Below are positions 24,277-33,577 of a DNA stretch of 64,000 nt, in pieces. This stretch comes from Pseudomonas viciae. Lineage in GTDB: Bacteria > Pseudomonadota > Gammaproteobacteria > Pseudomonadales > Pseudomonadaceae. The translations under genes were made by a program, and so were the position numbers. The DNA is taken from positions 4,004,001-4,068,000 of the forward strand of contig NZ_CP035088.1 of the NCBI RefSeq assembly GCF_004786035.1. The letters are read 5' to 3'. Position 1 is the first letter of the stretch, and every line of letters starts with the position of its first letter. The notes under the pieces were generated by a model. It was not told where the DNA came from and did no database searches. It saw only the letters and a list, made by a program, of their open reading frames with translations.

Positions 24277-25389
24277 ATGACTCAGCACCTGCTTGAACCC
24301 ATTAAGGTTGGCCCCTACACACTTGCTCATCGCATGGCCATGGCGCCCCTGACGCGCTCCCGGGCCGGGCAGCCGGGCGACCTGCCAACCGCCATGAACG
24401 CTGAATATTATCGGCAACGCGCGAGCGCCGCGCTGATCATTACCGAAGCCACGCAGATTTCCCGCCAAGGTCAGGGCTACGCCTGGACGCCAGGTATCTA
24501 CAGCGACGAGCAGGTCGATGCCTGGCGTCAGGTGAGCACACACGTGCATGAAGCCGGTGGGCGGATATTCATGCAGCTGTGGCATGTTGGACGGGTTTCT
24601 CACCCCAGTTTCCAACCCGATAACGCCCTGCCGGTTGCCCCCAGCGCACTGCCCGTTCCAGGCAAGACGTTCATTGTCGATGATCAGGGCAACGGCGTTT
24701 GGGAGGATGTACCCACGCCCCGCGCCCTGGAAGCATTTGAGATCGCCGACATCATCAGCGACTACAGTCGCGCAGCGCGCAATGCCTTGAGAGCCGGCAT
24801 GGACGGCGTCGAGATTCACGCCGGCAACGGTTATCTGCTCGACCAATTCATCAATAGCAACAGTAACCAGCGTGAGGACAATTACGGCAGTAGCGTGGCG
24901 AATCGCGCCCGGCTCTTGCTGGACGTCGTGGAAGCGGTTGCCGATGAGGTGGGGGCAGAACGCGTGGGCGTACGGCTGACGCCCATGGGACGCTTCATGG
25001 GCATGGGTGATGCGACACCCGAGGCCACATTCGGCTACATCGTCCGCTCGTTGAACCGCTGGCCCCTGGCCTACCTGCATCTCGTAGAACCGGCCGTGGT
25101 AGGCACCGTCAAGGACGAAAACTTCGATCCGCGCTGGGACGCGATCATCAGTCAGTTGCGTACGCAATGGAACGGCGTATTGATGATCGCCGGAGGCTAC
25201 GACCCGCAAACAGCGGAGCAAGCCCTGGCCGCCAACCGTGCGGACATCATTGCCTTTGGCAGACCTTTCCTGGCCAACCCTGACTTGCCACGACGGATCC
25301 GCGACGGGCTAGCGCTCAACACCCCAGACCCGAGTACCTTCTTTGGCGGTGACCAGCGCGGATACATCGACTATCCCGCCCATCCATAA
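24277..25389 (+). CDS. Old Yellow Enzyme family alkene reductase
   Basis: This 370-residue FMN-dependent TIM barrel reduces activated C=C bonds, quinones or nitro compounds with NAD(P)H. The substrate-binding pair is His181 and Asn184 in EIHAGNGYLLDQF. LFxQLWHxGR-type FMN contacts appear as FMQLWHVGRVSHP, and GGYDPQTAEQ with IIAFGRPFLANPDL is the C-terminal phosphate site. The arrangement is that of NemA/XenA-like plant-type reductases. ATG 24277 has AGGA six bases upstream and is preferred to an upstream ATG at 24256. It follows the hydroxylase operon by 137 bases, with its own candidate operator. It converges closely on the GGDEF/EAL gene (eight bases). Confidence 0.9.
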   Translation: MTQHLLEPIKVGPYTLAHRMAMAPLTRSRAGQPGDLPTAMNAEYYRQRASAALIITEATQISRQGQGYAWTPGIYSDEQVDAWRQVSTHVHEAGGRIFMQLWHVGRVSHPSFQPDNALPVAPSALPVPGKTFIVDDQGNGVWEDVPTPRALEAFEIADIISDYSRAARNALRAGMDGVEIHAGNGYLLDQFINSNSNQREDNYGSSVANRARLLLDVVEAVADEVGAERVGVRLTPMGRFMGMGDATPEATFGYIVRSLNRWPLAYLHLVEPAVVGTVKDENFDPRWDAIISQLRTQWNGVLMIAGGYDPQTAEQALAANRADIIAFGRPFLANPDLPRRIRDGLALNTPDPSTFFGGDQRGYIDYPAHP

Positions 25390-25397
25390 GGCAAACA

Positions 25398-28334
25398 TTA
25401 TCCCAGGCTCGGTCTGCCCGGTGCGCTGTCCTCAGGCGCCTGGCGACCGAGCAGCGAAGTCGCCAACAAGGCGTCCAGCCCCATCGGCTTGGCAAAATAA
25501 TAACCTTGGGCCTGCCCTGCCCCCATTTCGCGCAACAAGAGCAGCGTTTCTTCATCCTCGACACCTTCGGCCACCACGCTGAGGTCCAGAGACTCGGCCA
25601 TCCGCACGATCGCCCGGACGATGGCGCGGCTGCGGGGGCTGCTGGTCAGTTCGAAGATGAACGACTTGTCGATCTTCAAGCCGCTGAAACGGTATTGATG
25701 CACATAGCTCAGGGATGAAAATCCCGCGCCGAAGTCATCGAGCACCACCGACATACCGTTGTCGGCCAATTGCTGCATGGTCAAGCGGGCAATAGCAGGC
25801 TCGGCCACCAGCGCGCCTTCGGTCAATTCCAGGCAGATCCGCGACGGCTCGACCTGGTACCGCGCCAACAGGGCAAGCACATCATCGGCGAAGTCCGGGC
25901 GCGTCATGCTGTAGCTGGAGCAATTGACATGCACCGGCGGCCAATTGGCGTGCTCGGGCTGTGCGAGGATCACGGCGATGCGGGTGAGCATATACAGGTC
26001 CAATCGACCGATCAGGCGCAAACCCTCGACATCCGGCAAAAACTCGCCCGGCGCGATGATGCGACCGCCCGGCTGATGCCAGCGAATCAGCGCTTCAAGG
26101 GCCACCAGCTCGCCGTTTTCAACGCTGACAATCGGCTGGAAATACGGCAGCAGTTCGTCGGTACGCTTGAGCGCATTGCGCAACGCCCCTTCACGCTCGA
26201 CCTGATCGGAGACTTGCCGACGCACTTCCTGGTTGAACACCCCGTAGCTGTCGCGCCCGGCACTTTTAACCCGATACATCGCCACATCGGCATCGCGCAG
26301 CAAGTCGGCGGGCTCGTGATGGAACTGACGGTCGGCGCTGACAATACCGATGCTGCAGGAGGAAAAAATTTCGTGGCCATTGATGAAAAATGGCAAATCG
26401 AACACCGCCAGGATCCGTTCGGCGATTTCGATCGCCACCTCCAGCGTCGCTTCCGGCGCCAGCACCGAAAACTCATCGCCCCCCAGGCGCGCCAGCATGT
26501 CGGTGTCACGCAAGCAACTGCGCAAACGGTGGGCAGCCTGCATCAACAGCAGGTCGCCAAAGTGATGGCCGAAGCTGTCGTTGACCCTCTTGAAGCGGTC
26601 GAGGTCGATGAACATCACCGTCAGTTGCCCGCCTTCGCTCTCGAACCGCGACCAGGCCAGATTGAGGCGCTGTTGCAGATAAGTACGATTCGGTAGCCCA
26701 GTCAGCGCATCGTGGGCGTTTTCGTGCTGCAACTTGGCGTTGGCGTGATCGAGTTCGCGGGTGCGGTCCTGCACGCGGGCTTCCAGCTTGAGGTTGGCGG
26801 CATGGATCGCCTCGGCTGCGGTGCGGCGCGACAACGCCGTGTCAATGTGCCGGGACACGAACGTCAGCAGCTCCTGGTCGCGCAGGGTGTAGCCCACCTG
26901 CGAGGTATAGCTTTGCACCGCCAGCACGCCACGCACGACATCGCCATCGAACAACGGGATGCCCAGCCAGGAATGAAATCGGACCGACTCGTAGGTGACT
27001 TCGAGTTCACCTTGCGCAGACAACCGATCAGCATCGAAGGGATCAATCAGGCAAGGGCGACGCTGGCGGATAACGTACTCGGTCAAGCCCCGGCACCCAC
27101 GTCGTGCCGCCGGGAGGGTCGTTTTCCGCTCATCGACATAGTACGGAAAGGTCACTTCACCGATCGCGTCGTCGAACAGCGCGATGTAGAAGTTCTGCGC
27201 GAACAGCAGATCACCGACGATGCCATGCAAGGTTTGAAATAGCTCAGCCATGTCCCCGGGCTGGCTCGACAGCTCTGCAATCTGGAACAGCGCGCTCTGC
27301 AAATGTTCGGCGCGCTCTCGGTCTGCCACTTCCTGGCGCAATGCGTCGTTGAGTACCGAAAGCTCCAGCGTACGACGCATCACCGTCTCCTCCATGCCCT
27401 CTCGGTTCAGAATCCGGTCCAGGGCCATGGCCACGTGACGGGCAACCACCAGAAACAGCGCGCGGTCCTCAGCGCTGTAGGTACGCGCAACGTCGTAGAC
27501 CTGCATGGCAAGCATGCCAAATACCTCATCCGAGGCATTTTTCAACGGCGCCCCCATCCAGAACTCGGGACGATCACCCACGCAGTAGAAACGGCCCTCG
27601 GCCTGAGCCTCGCAAATGCCGGCAGCGTCGATCAGCAACGGCTGGCCCGTGGTCAACACCTGGCCGGTCAGCGACAGATGCGCAGGGTCAAGGTATTCGT
27701 AATGCTGGGACTCCACGGCATCAACGTCGATGATGTCGACGTAATACGGGTAGTCGATCTTGCCTGTGCGCGGGTCATACAACGCGAGATAGAAGTTCTC
27801 GGCGTCGATCAGGCTCGCGAGCAACTGGTGAACCCCAACCAGGAACACGGAGCGGTCGCGGGTTGAACTGGCCAGGTAGGTAATCTCGTACAGCACACGT
27901 TGAGTGACCTGGGCACGGGCAAGGGTATTGGTCTGAACCTCAATGCCCAAGCGCCGGGCAAACTCGGCGAGCGCCGGCTCCTGGGCATCGGTGACTGGCG
28001 CCAGTAGCCATCCCAGCACGCTTTCGCCTCTACCGGTCGGCCAACGGTGCAACTGCCCACTCCGGCAGAAAGCCTCAAACTCTGTATTGGCAATGCTTGA
28101 TGGCCATTGCACCCGAGGATCGCCTTGCCCGACCAGATGCATCTGCTCACCGGCGCGATATACCACCCATTGGGTGGTATGGGCCCAGTTACGCGCCGAT
28201 TCCAACAATTGCTCAATCGTGTCTTCGTCGCCTGCGTATGCCATGCCGACAGGATCCGGGGGTTCTTGGCTGTGAGGTGTGACAACGTAATTGTTCGATT
28301 GCGGTGGGGAATCGCTCAATGGACGAACACTCAT
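25398..28334 (-). CDS. GAF-GAF-GGDEF-EAL cyclic-di-GMP enzyme
   Basis: This 978-residue cytoplasmic signalling protein has two GAF sensor domains (roughly residues 150-310 and 350-500), a GGDEF diguanylate cyclase domain (about 540-700) and a C-terminal EAL phosphodiesterase domain (about 715-960). Both motifs look intact: GGDEF in LARLGGDEFSVLAPEA and EAL in VALEALIRWHQPGG. The EAL domain also has the later NCSSYS, DDFGAG and EGVEDEE segments. A coiled-coil-like stretch (about 505-535) joins the sensor and catalytic parts. ATG 28334 has GGGAG five bases upstream. There is no membrane segment, so it senses a cytoplasmic cue. Which activity dominates cannot be read. Confidence 0.92.
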   Translation of the reverse strand: MSVRPLSDSPPQSNNYVVTPHSQEPPDPVGMAYAGDEDTIEQLLESARNWAHTTQWVVYRAGEQMHLVGQGDPRVQWPSSIANTEFEAFCRSGQLHRWPTGRGESVLGWLLAPVTDAQEPALAEFARRLGIEVQTNTLARAQVTQRVLYEITYLASSTRDRSVFLVGVHQLLASLIDAENFYLALYDPRTGKIDYPYYVDIIDVDAVESQHYEYLDPAHLSLTGQVLTTGQPLLIDAAGICEAQAEGRFYCVGDRPEFWMGAPLKNASDEVFGMLAMQVYDVARTYSAEDRALFLVVARHVAMALDRILNREGMEETVMRRTLELSVLNDALRQEVADRERAEHLQSALFQIAELSSQPGDMAELFQTLHGIVGDLLFAQNFYIALFDDAIGEVTFPYYVDERKTTLPAARRGCRGLTEYVIRQRRPCLIDPFDADRLSAQGELEVTYESVRFHSWLGIPLFDGDVVRGVLAVQSYTSQVGYTLRDQELLTFVSRHIDTALSRRTAAEAIHAANLKLEARVQDRTRELDHANAKLQHENAHDALTGLPNRTYLQQRLNLAWSRFESEGGQLTVMFIDLDRFKRVNDSFGHHFGDLLLMQAAHRLRSCLRDTDMLARLGGDEFSVLAPEATLEVAIEIAERILAVFDLPFFINGHEIFSSCSIGIVSADRQFHHEPADLLRDADVAMYRVKSAGRDSYGVFNQEVRRQVSDQVEREGALRNALKRTDELLPYFQPIVSVENGELVALEALIRWHQPGGRIIAPGEFLPDVEGLRLIGRLDLYMLTRIAVILAQPEHANWPPVHVNCSSYSMTRPDFADDVLALLARYQVEPSRICLELTEGALVAEPAIARLTMQQLADNGMSVVLDDFGAGFSSLSYVHQYRFSGLKIDKSFIFELTSSPRSRAIVRAIVRMAESLDLSVVAEGVEDEETLLLLREMGAGQAQGYYFAKPMGLDALLATSLLGRQAPEDSAPGRPSLG

Positions 28335-28434
28335 CAGCGCTCCCTGAGCCAATAAATGGCGTGATTTTACTTATCGACTGCCAGAAATATGCCAGAGAGC
28401 CCTTGATGTAAAGCTTCCATGCGAATTCCTTATC

Positions 28435-28490
28435 GGCAATGGGACAGCGCTCACTGGCACGGCGACTTAACAAGTGAGCGCTGTATTGCC
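28435..28490. repeat. Long imperfect inverted repeat (hairpin)
   Basis: GGCAAT-(GGG)-ACAGCGCTCACT pairs with AGTGAGCGCTGT-ATTGCC around a 17-base loop, giving 18 base pairs with one three-base bulge. It lies in the 234-base gap between the GGDEF/EAL gene start and the gamma-glutamyltransferase stop. No T-run follows on either strand. The rest of the gap shows nothing I can name. Confidence 0.6.
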
Positions 28491-28568
28491 GGAAGGTTCA
28501 GATGAGGCCGGGAAGTCCTTTGCGAGAGTGGTGTTCTGGAAACGTGTGTTTGGGACAGCCGAATCGCC

Positions 28569-30179
28569 TCACCACACAGCAATATGCGAATCCGCCCTGG
28601 GCTCGGTCCCACCACACAGCACCCCGCTGACCGGATCGCGCAAGATGATCTGGCCCCGCCCGTAATCGGTCAGGTCGCTGGCGATCCGCACGTCATGACC
28701 TCGCCGCGCCAGGGCATTGGCCAGGTCGCGGGAGGCACCGTGCTCGATGCCGACTTTCATTTCGCCCAGCCATTGCCAACGCGGAGCGTCCAGGGCCGCT
28801 TGCGGGTTCAGGCCGAAGTCCACCAGGTTCATCACCATCTGCACATGGCCTTGGGGCTGCATGTAGCCGCCCATTACGCCGAAAGGTCCAAGGGCCTGGC
28901 CATTGCGGGTGAGGAAACCGGGAATGATGGTGTGGAAAGTCTTCTTGCCCGGGGCCAGGCAATTGGCATGGCTCGAATCGAGGCTGAATTCCTGCCCGCG
29001 ATTCTGCAAGGCAATGCCGCTGTCGGGCAGTACCACGCCGGAGCCAAATCCGTGGTAGTTGCTCTGGATGAACGAGACCATGTTGCCTTCCCCGTCAGCG
29101 GTCGCCAGGTACACCGTGCCGCTGGCGTGAGGGTCGCCAGGCTTGGGTGGCAGGGCCTGTTCGCTGATCTGGCTGCGACGGCGAGCGCTGTACTCGGCGC
29201 TCAGCAGGTCAGCCACCGCCACGCGCATGTGCAGGGGGTCGGTGATGTAGTGCAGGCCATCGCTGTAGGCCAACTTCATGGCCTCCAACTGGCGATGCCA
29301 GGTCTGCGGGCTGTCGCGGTGATCGAAGCTGAAGCCTTCCAGTATTTTCAGCGCCATCAAGGCCACCAGGCCCTGCCCGCTCGGCGGGATTTCCCAGACA
29401 TCGACGCCTCGGTAGTTGACGTGGATCGGCGCCACCCATTGGGCGCGATAATCCTGCAGGTCCGTGGCGCGAAGGTAACCGCCGCTGGCCCGGGAGTGGG
29501 CATCCAGGCGTGCGGCCAGGGCACCGCGATACAGGCTTTCGCAGCGGGTGGCGGCCAGTTCTTCAAGGGTGCGGGCCTGGGCCGGGTTGCAGAAAATCTC
29601 CCCGGCTTGTGGCGCGCGACCGTCAATCAGAAAGGTTTGGAACCAGGCATCCAGGACCTGATCACGATGGGGCGCGAACTCGTTCAGCGCGATCTGCCAT
29701 TGATGGGCAACCACCGGCGACAGTGCAAAACCGTCCCGCGCCAAGCTGATCGCCGGCTGCAGCAACACGGCAAAGGGCAGCTTGCCAAAACGTTGCGACA
29801 ACTCGGCCCAGGCCGATGGGCAACCCGGGACAGTCACCGGCGTCCAGCCATAGAGCGGCATCTGTTCATGGCCGGCCGCCTTGACCGCCTCGATACTCAG
29901 GGTCGCCGGTGCATAGCCGTTGCCGTTGAGGCCGTGCAATTGGCCTTTGCACCAGACCAAGGCAAAAGCATCGCCGCCGATGCCGCAGCCAGTGGGTTCG
30001 ACTACCGTCAGCGCCGCCGCCGTGGCGATGGCGGCATCAATGGCATTGCCGCCTTTTTGCATGATCTCGATGCCCGCCTGAGCCGCCAGGGGCTGGGAAG
30101 CGGCGACCATGCCCCGGCGGGCAAAAACGCTCTGGCGTTGCGACGGATAAGGGTACTCGTGAGCAGAAAATTTCAGCAT
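28569..30179 (-). CDS. ggt: Gamma-glutamyltransferase family protein
   Basis: This 536-residue N-terminal-nucleophile hydrolase has the autocatalytic site at Thr355 in PHASGTVYLATADGEGN, which divides a large subunit (about 1-354) from a small one. GGNAIDAAIA and PTGCGIGGDAF at the N-terminus are family signatures, as is GVMGGYMQPQGH near the C-terminus. No signal peptide is visible (the start is MLKFSAHEYPYPSQR), so it should be cytoplasmic, unlike the periplasmic E. coli enzyme. This group includes cephalosporin-acylase-like and gamma-glutamyl-amine hydrolases. It is the last gene of the ABC transporter operon, 61 bases after the ATPase, which suggests hydrolysis of an imported gamma-glutamyl compound. 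Confidence 0.88.
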   Translation of the reverse strand: MLKFSAHEYPYPSQRQSVFARRGMVAASQPLAAQAGIEIMQKGGNAIDAAIATAAALTVVEPTGCGIGGDAFALVWCKGQLHGLNGNGYAPATLSIEAVKAAGHEQMPLYGWTPVTVPGCPSAWAELSQRFGKLPFAVLLQPAISLARDGFALSPVVAHQWQIALNEFAPHRDQVLDAWFQTFLIDGRAPQAGEIFCNPAQARTLEELAATRCESLYRGALAARLDAHSRASGGYLRATDLQDYRAQWVAPIHVNYRGVDVWEIPPSGQGLVALMALKILEGFSFDHRDSPQTWHRQLEAMKLAYSDGLHYITDPLHMRVAVADLLSAEYSARRRSQISEQALPPKPGDPHASGTVYLATADGEGNMVSFIQSNYHGFGSGVVLPDSGIALQNRGQEFSLDSSHANCLAPGKKTFHTIIPGFLTRNGQALGPFGVMGGYMQPQGHVQMVMNLVDFGLNPQAALDAPRWQWLGEMKVGIEHGASRDLANALARRGHDVRIASDLTDYGRGQIILRDPVSGVLCGGTEPRADSHIAVW

Positions 30180-30240
30180 GGCAAAGGCTCTTCAGCACAA
30201 GGATTCATGGGTCGAACTTAGGGGAACACTCTTGCAAAGG

Positions 30241-31020
30241 TCATAACACGCGACTGAGAAAAGCCCGGGTTCGAGGGTGCGTGGGATGACTGAAAATCTG
30301 CTCCGGCGGGCCTTGCTCGATGAGTTCGCCTTGATCCAGCACCACCACACGGTCTGCCACTTCTCGGGCAAAACCCATTTCATGGGTGACCACGACCATG
30401 GTCATGCCCTCCTCTGCCAACGCTTTCATCACTTGCAGCACCTCGCCAACGGTTTCCGGGTCAAGAGCGCTGGTGGGTTCGTCGAACAACATGGCCTGGG
30501 GTTTCATCGCCAGGGCACGGGCAATCGCCACCCGTTGCTGCTGGCCGCCGGAGAGCATCGACGGGTAGTGGTTGGCCTTGTCCGCCAGACCGACCCGCTC
30601 CAGCAGGTTGCGGGCCTGTTCCAGCGCCGCGGCGCGAGGCATCCCGAGCACCTGGATCGGCGCCTCGATGATGTTCTCCAGGGCCGTCATGTGAGGAAAC
30701 AGGTTGAAGCGCTGAAACACCATGCCGATGTCCCGCCGCTGGCGAGCGATGTTGCGCTCCGAATCGCGCACCAGGCTACCGTCGGCCCGCTCGCGATACC
30801 CCATGGCCCGGCCATTGACGCGGATGCGCCCGCCCTGGATGTCTTCCAGCAGATTGATGCAGCGGATAAAGGTGGTCTTGCCCGAGCCGGAAGCGCCGAT
30901 CAGCACCACCACTTCGCCACGCCGTACTTGCAAGGATATGCCCTTGAGGATCTGCAACTCGCCAAAGGACTTGTGCACATCCAGGGCTTCGATGATCAGC
31001 TCTTCACTTTTGTGCGCCAT
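30241..31020 (-). CDS. Polar amino acid ABC transporter ATP-binding protein
   Basis: This 259-residue ATPase powers the neighbouring permease. Walker [10 protein letters not shown] is at residues 42-50, the signature LSGGQQQR near 160 and Walker [14 protein letters not shown] near 180. The H-loop ([13 protein letters not shown]) is typical of the GlnQ/HisP/ArtP group. ATG 31020 is two bases after the permease stop; an extension to 31146 overlaps the permease and is rejected. A modest insertion after the Walker A domain ([18 protein letters not shown]) resembles the HisP type, which serves basic amino acids and opines. Confidence 0.93.
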   Translation of the reverse strand: MAHKSEELIIEALDVHKSFGELQILKGISLQVRRGEVVVLIGASGSGKTTFIRCINLLEDIQGGRIRVNGRAMGYRERADGSLVRDSERNIARQRRDIGMVFQRFNLFPHMTALENIIEAPIQVLGMPRAAALEQARNLLERVGLADKANHYPSMLSGGQQQRVAIARALAMKPQAMLFDEPTSALDPETVGEVLQVMKALAEEGMTMVVVTHEMGFAREVADRVVVLDQGELIEQGPPEQIFSHPTHPRTRAFLSRVL

Positions 31021-31022
31021 GG

Positions 31023-31799
31023 TTAACGTGCCCTCAGCAGGTTCAGGGTGCTGCGACCGAACATCCGCGTCGACGCCGGCGGTGGTGACGAGGGCCGGTC
31101 CGATTGGCCGAAACGGGCTTCCAGCCAGCGCTGGAAAAAGCCCCACAGCGTGGTCAGCAACAGGAAATAGATCGCCACCACCAGGTACAGCTCGAACACG
31201 CGGAACGTGGCCGACGTGACCATCTGGGTGCTGAGCAGCAGTTCCTGTACGCCGATCACGCTGACCAACGTGGTGTTCTTGAGCATCACGTTGAACTCGT
31301 TACCCAGCGGCGGAACGATGACCCGGAACGCCTGGGGCAGGACCACGCGGCGCATCAGCTTGGCGAAGGTCATGCCCAGGGAGCGCCCGGCCTCGTATTG
31401 GCCTTTGTCCACCGCGCCGATACCGGCCCGGATGATCTCGGCCATATAAGCGCCTTCGTTGAGGCCCAGGGCAATGATCGCCGCCTGGATATTGCCGGGG
31501 ATCACCAGGCCAAACAGGTCGATGTCTTCGAAGCGGAAAATCCCGCCGGCGGCCAGCGCAGTGTAGAGAAAGACGATTTGCACCAGCAGCGGCGTGCCAC
31601 GCATCAGCCACACGTAAAAGCGCACCGGCAGGTTCAGCAACGGGTTGCGCGACAACCGCAGCAACGCCGCCGCCAGCCCCAGTGCACAGCCCAGCAACAT
31701 CGCCAGCACACTGATCACGCAGGTCAGCCAGAGCCCGGTGAGGTAGACCCCGCTGGGCTGTAACAGGTACTGCCAGAACACATCCCAATTGAAATTCAT
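31023..31799 (-). CDS. Polar amino acid ABC transporter permease
   Basis: This 258-residue HisMQ/GlnP-type permease has about five hydrophobic segments. The cytoplasmic EAA loop that docks with the ATPase is visible ([20 protein letters not shown], with [14 protein letters not shown] after it). Only one permease gene is present, so it probably works as a homodimer. It lies 12 bases downstream of the solute-binding protein gene and two bases before the ATPase gene. The C-terminal tail is proline- and serine-rich and extends past the last helix. Confidence 0.92.
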   Translation of the reverse strand: MNFNWDVFWQYLLQPSGVYLTGLWLTCVISVLAMLLGCALGLAAALLRLSRNPLLNLPVRFYVWLMRGTPLLVQIVFLYTALAAGGIFRFEDIDLFGLVIPGNIQAAIIALGLNEGAYMAEIIRAGIGAVDKGQYEAGRSLGMTFAKLMRRVVLPQAFRVIVPPLGNEFNVMLKNTTLVSVIGVQELLLSTQMVTSATFRVFELYLVVAIYFLLLTTLWGFFQRWLEARFGQSDRPSSPPPASTRMFGRSTLNLLRAR

Positions 31800-31811
31800 C
31801 GGTGGTTCACC

Positions 31812-32618
31812 TCAATCGAGTGTGTCACTGGCGACATGCCATTTACCGAGAAGTTGGCTGTAGCTGCCATCGCTGCGCATGTCGCTGATCACCTGCTGCA
31901 CGGCGGCGGTCAATTGCGGATCATCCTTGCGAATGCCCAGGCCGGTGAGAATCCGACTGAAGGCTGGAACCCCTTCTTCGAACAGGTCGGGAGCCATGGC
32001 GGCGTAATAACCGGCGGTTTCCACGGTGGTGCCGTAGGCGTCGACCTGGCCGATGCGCAAGGCCTGGAAAGCATCGGTGTCAGTGTTGTAGACCACCAGT
32101 TTCATCCCCGGTTTGCCGGACTTGGCCAGGGTTTCGTTCTCGGCGTCGAGCAGGGTCTTGATCGTAGAGCCGTTGAGCACCGCAACCTTGTGTCCAGACA
32201 AGTCAGGCAGCGTCTTGAGGGCCTTAGGATTGCCCTTGGGCACCACCACCGCCTGGCTGGAGTACATGTAGTTGACGATATCGATCACCTCGCGGCGCTC
32301 GGGCTTGTCAAACAACTGATCGACGATCATGTCGCACTGCTTGGCCAGCAAGGCCGGGAGCAGTCCGGAAAAGGGAATGACCCGCCACTCGACCTTCTTG
32401 TCACCCAGGCGCTTGGCGATTTCCAGGCCCAGGTCGACGGTCAGCCCCCTGGGTTTTTGTGCTTCATCGAAAGACACCAGGGGCGGCGAATCCATACCCG
32501 AGCAATAGACGAGTTTATCGACCTTGAGCAAGCGCTCCGGAACAACGGGCGCGGCAACCGCCCACTGAGCACAGAATCCCAAGGATAGGGCGACAACCAA
32601 CAGGCGAGGCTTATGCAT
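31812..32618 (-). CDS. Periplasmic amino-acid-type solute-binding protein
   Basis: This 268-residue family 3 solute-binding protein has a signal peptide at residues 1 to about 22 (LLVVALSLGFCAQWAVAA). Family motifs include LTVDLGLEIAKRLG and VEWRVIPFSGLLPALLAKQCDMI. The ligand is unknown. The gamma-glutamyltransferase downstream points to a gamma-glutamyl amino acid, gamma-glutamyl amine or similar glutamate conjugate. It is the first transport gene of the operon, 76 bases after the GntR gene; the gap shows no clear terminator, so read-through from the regulator is possible. Confidence 0.9.
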   Translation of the reverse strand: MHKPRLLVVALSLGFCAQWAVAAPVVPERLLKVDKLVYCSGMDSPPLVSFDEAQKPRGLTVDLGLEIAKRLGDKKVEWRVIPFSGLLPALLAKQCDMIVDQLFDKPERREVIDIVNYMYSSQAVVVPKGNPKALKTLPDLSGHKVAVLNGSTIKTLLDAENETLAKSGKPGMKLVVYNTDTDAFQALRIGQVDAYGTTVETAGYYAAMAPDLFEEGVPAFSRILTGLGIRKDDPQLTAAVQQVISDMRSDGSYSQLLGKWHVASDTLD

Positions 32619-32694
32619 GACCAGACACTCCAGTTCAGTAAGTAACGGGCAGTACTCAAAGTCAAAACACCGGCAGGCTCGGGGCCCGCTCTGG

Positions 32695-33363
32695 TTATTT
32701 TTTCGATTGCAGAAATTGGATCAACTCAGGAACGGTGCCTTCGATGTGCGCGCGCACCACTGCCTCGGCCTTATCGGCGTCGCCAGTACGAATTGCGTCG
32801 AGGATCACCGCGTGTTCCTGGCGCGCACTCAGGGGTTTTTCCACGTGCTGCAGCCATAGGCGCATGGGCGCCTCGATCAGGGAATAGAGGGCACTGATCT
32901 GCTTCAGCAACCGGGGACGACCGCTGAGGCTGCACAGGTATTCATGAAAAGCGCGATGCCGGCTGACCCACTCGGCGCTTTCCTCACGGTAATCGTCCAT
33001 CTCGTCCAGCAGACGCTCCAGGGCCGCCAATTGGCGCTCGCCTATCCTGGCGACCGCGACACGGATCGCCAGGCCTTCGAGAACGCTGCGCATCTCGAAG
33101 ACTTCGTGCAGTTCATCGATATCCAGGCCACTGACAATGGCCCCGCGATTGGGCCGAAGGGTCACCAGGCCTTGGGCATCCAATCGACGAAACGCCTCGC
33201 GCACCGGCATCCGGCTCATGCCGATCTCGCTGGCGATGTCCTCGGCGATCAGTCGGTCACCCTTGCGGAATCGACCGCCGCAAATGGCGTCCAGCAGGAA
33301 GTTGTAAGCCTCCTCCTCGGCCGTCATCGGCGGGCGTTCAACGTAACTCGGAGCGAATTGCAT
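32695..33363 (-). CDS. GntR-family (FCD) transcriptional regulator
   Basis: This 222-residue regulator has the GntR winged helix (AEDIASEIGMSRMPVREAFR) and the all-helical FCD ligand domain (about residues 85-215), with metal-binding-type histidines in RHRAFHEYL. ATG 33363 has GAAGG seven bases upstream; the frame to 33423 has no such signal. It is the promoter-proximal gene of the GntR-ABC-gamma-glutamyltransferase series and probably represses it until the transported compound or its breakdown product binds. A dyad directly upstream (33377-33406) could be its own operator. Confidence 0.88.
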   Translation of the reverse strand: MQFAPSYVERPPMTAEEEAYNFLLDAICGGRFRKGDRLIAEDIASEIGMSRMPVREAFRRLDAQGLVTLRPNRGAIVSGLDIDELHEVFEMRSVLEGLAIRVAVARIGERQLAALERLLDEMDDYREESAEWVSRHRAFHEYLCSLSGRPRLLKQISALYSLIEAPMRLWLQHVEKPLSARQEHAVILDAIRTGDADKAEAVVRAHIEGTVPELIQFLQSKK

Positions 33364-33376
33364 GGCTGCACCTTCT

Positions 33377-33406
33377 GAATTTTTGTATCCAATTATCCAT
33401 AAATTC
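33377..33406. promoter_or_regulatory. Candidate GntR operator
   Basis: Half-sites GAATTTTTGTAT and ATCCATAAATTC are separated by CCAATT and match at 10 of 12 dyad positions. The site begins 14 bases upstream of the GntR start codon, so binding could block transcription or start. The rest of the gap to the AraC gene (33407-33577) shows nothing I can name. Confidence 0.4.
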
Positions 33407-33577
33407 AAAAAAGCAGAATGCATGCCAACTGCATGGATTGATGTGCAAGTGATTGATTTAAAGGAAAGGGCTTACTGTGGGGCATGCAAGAGCCCCGGCG
33501 TTAATTGGGTAGACGTGCTACCAAATGGCTCAGGCGGTGACCATTACTGTGCACAGCGGTAGCCAGGTAACACCCAA

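Noticed and set aside
28584..30221. Long plus-strand frame opposite the gamma-glutamyltransferase
   Set aside because: Same reason: the minus-strand gene shows complete family motifs and operon spacing.
33362..33562. Short plus-strand frame between the GntR and AraC genes
   Set aside because: It overlaps the GntR start and candidate operator, lacks a ribosome-binding site and resembles no family.
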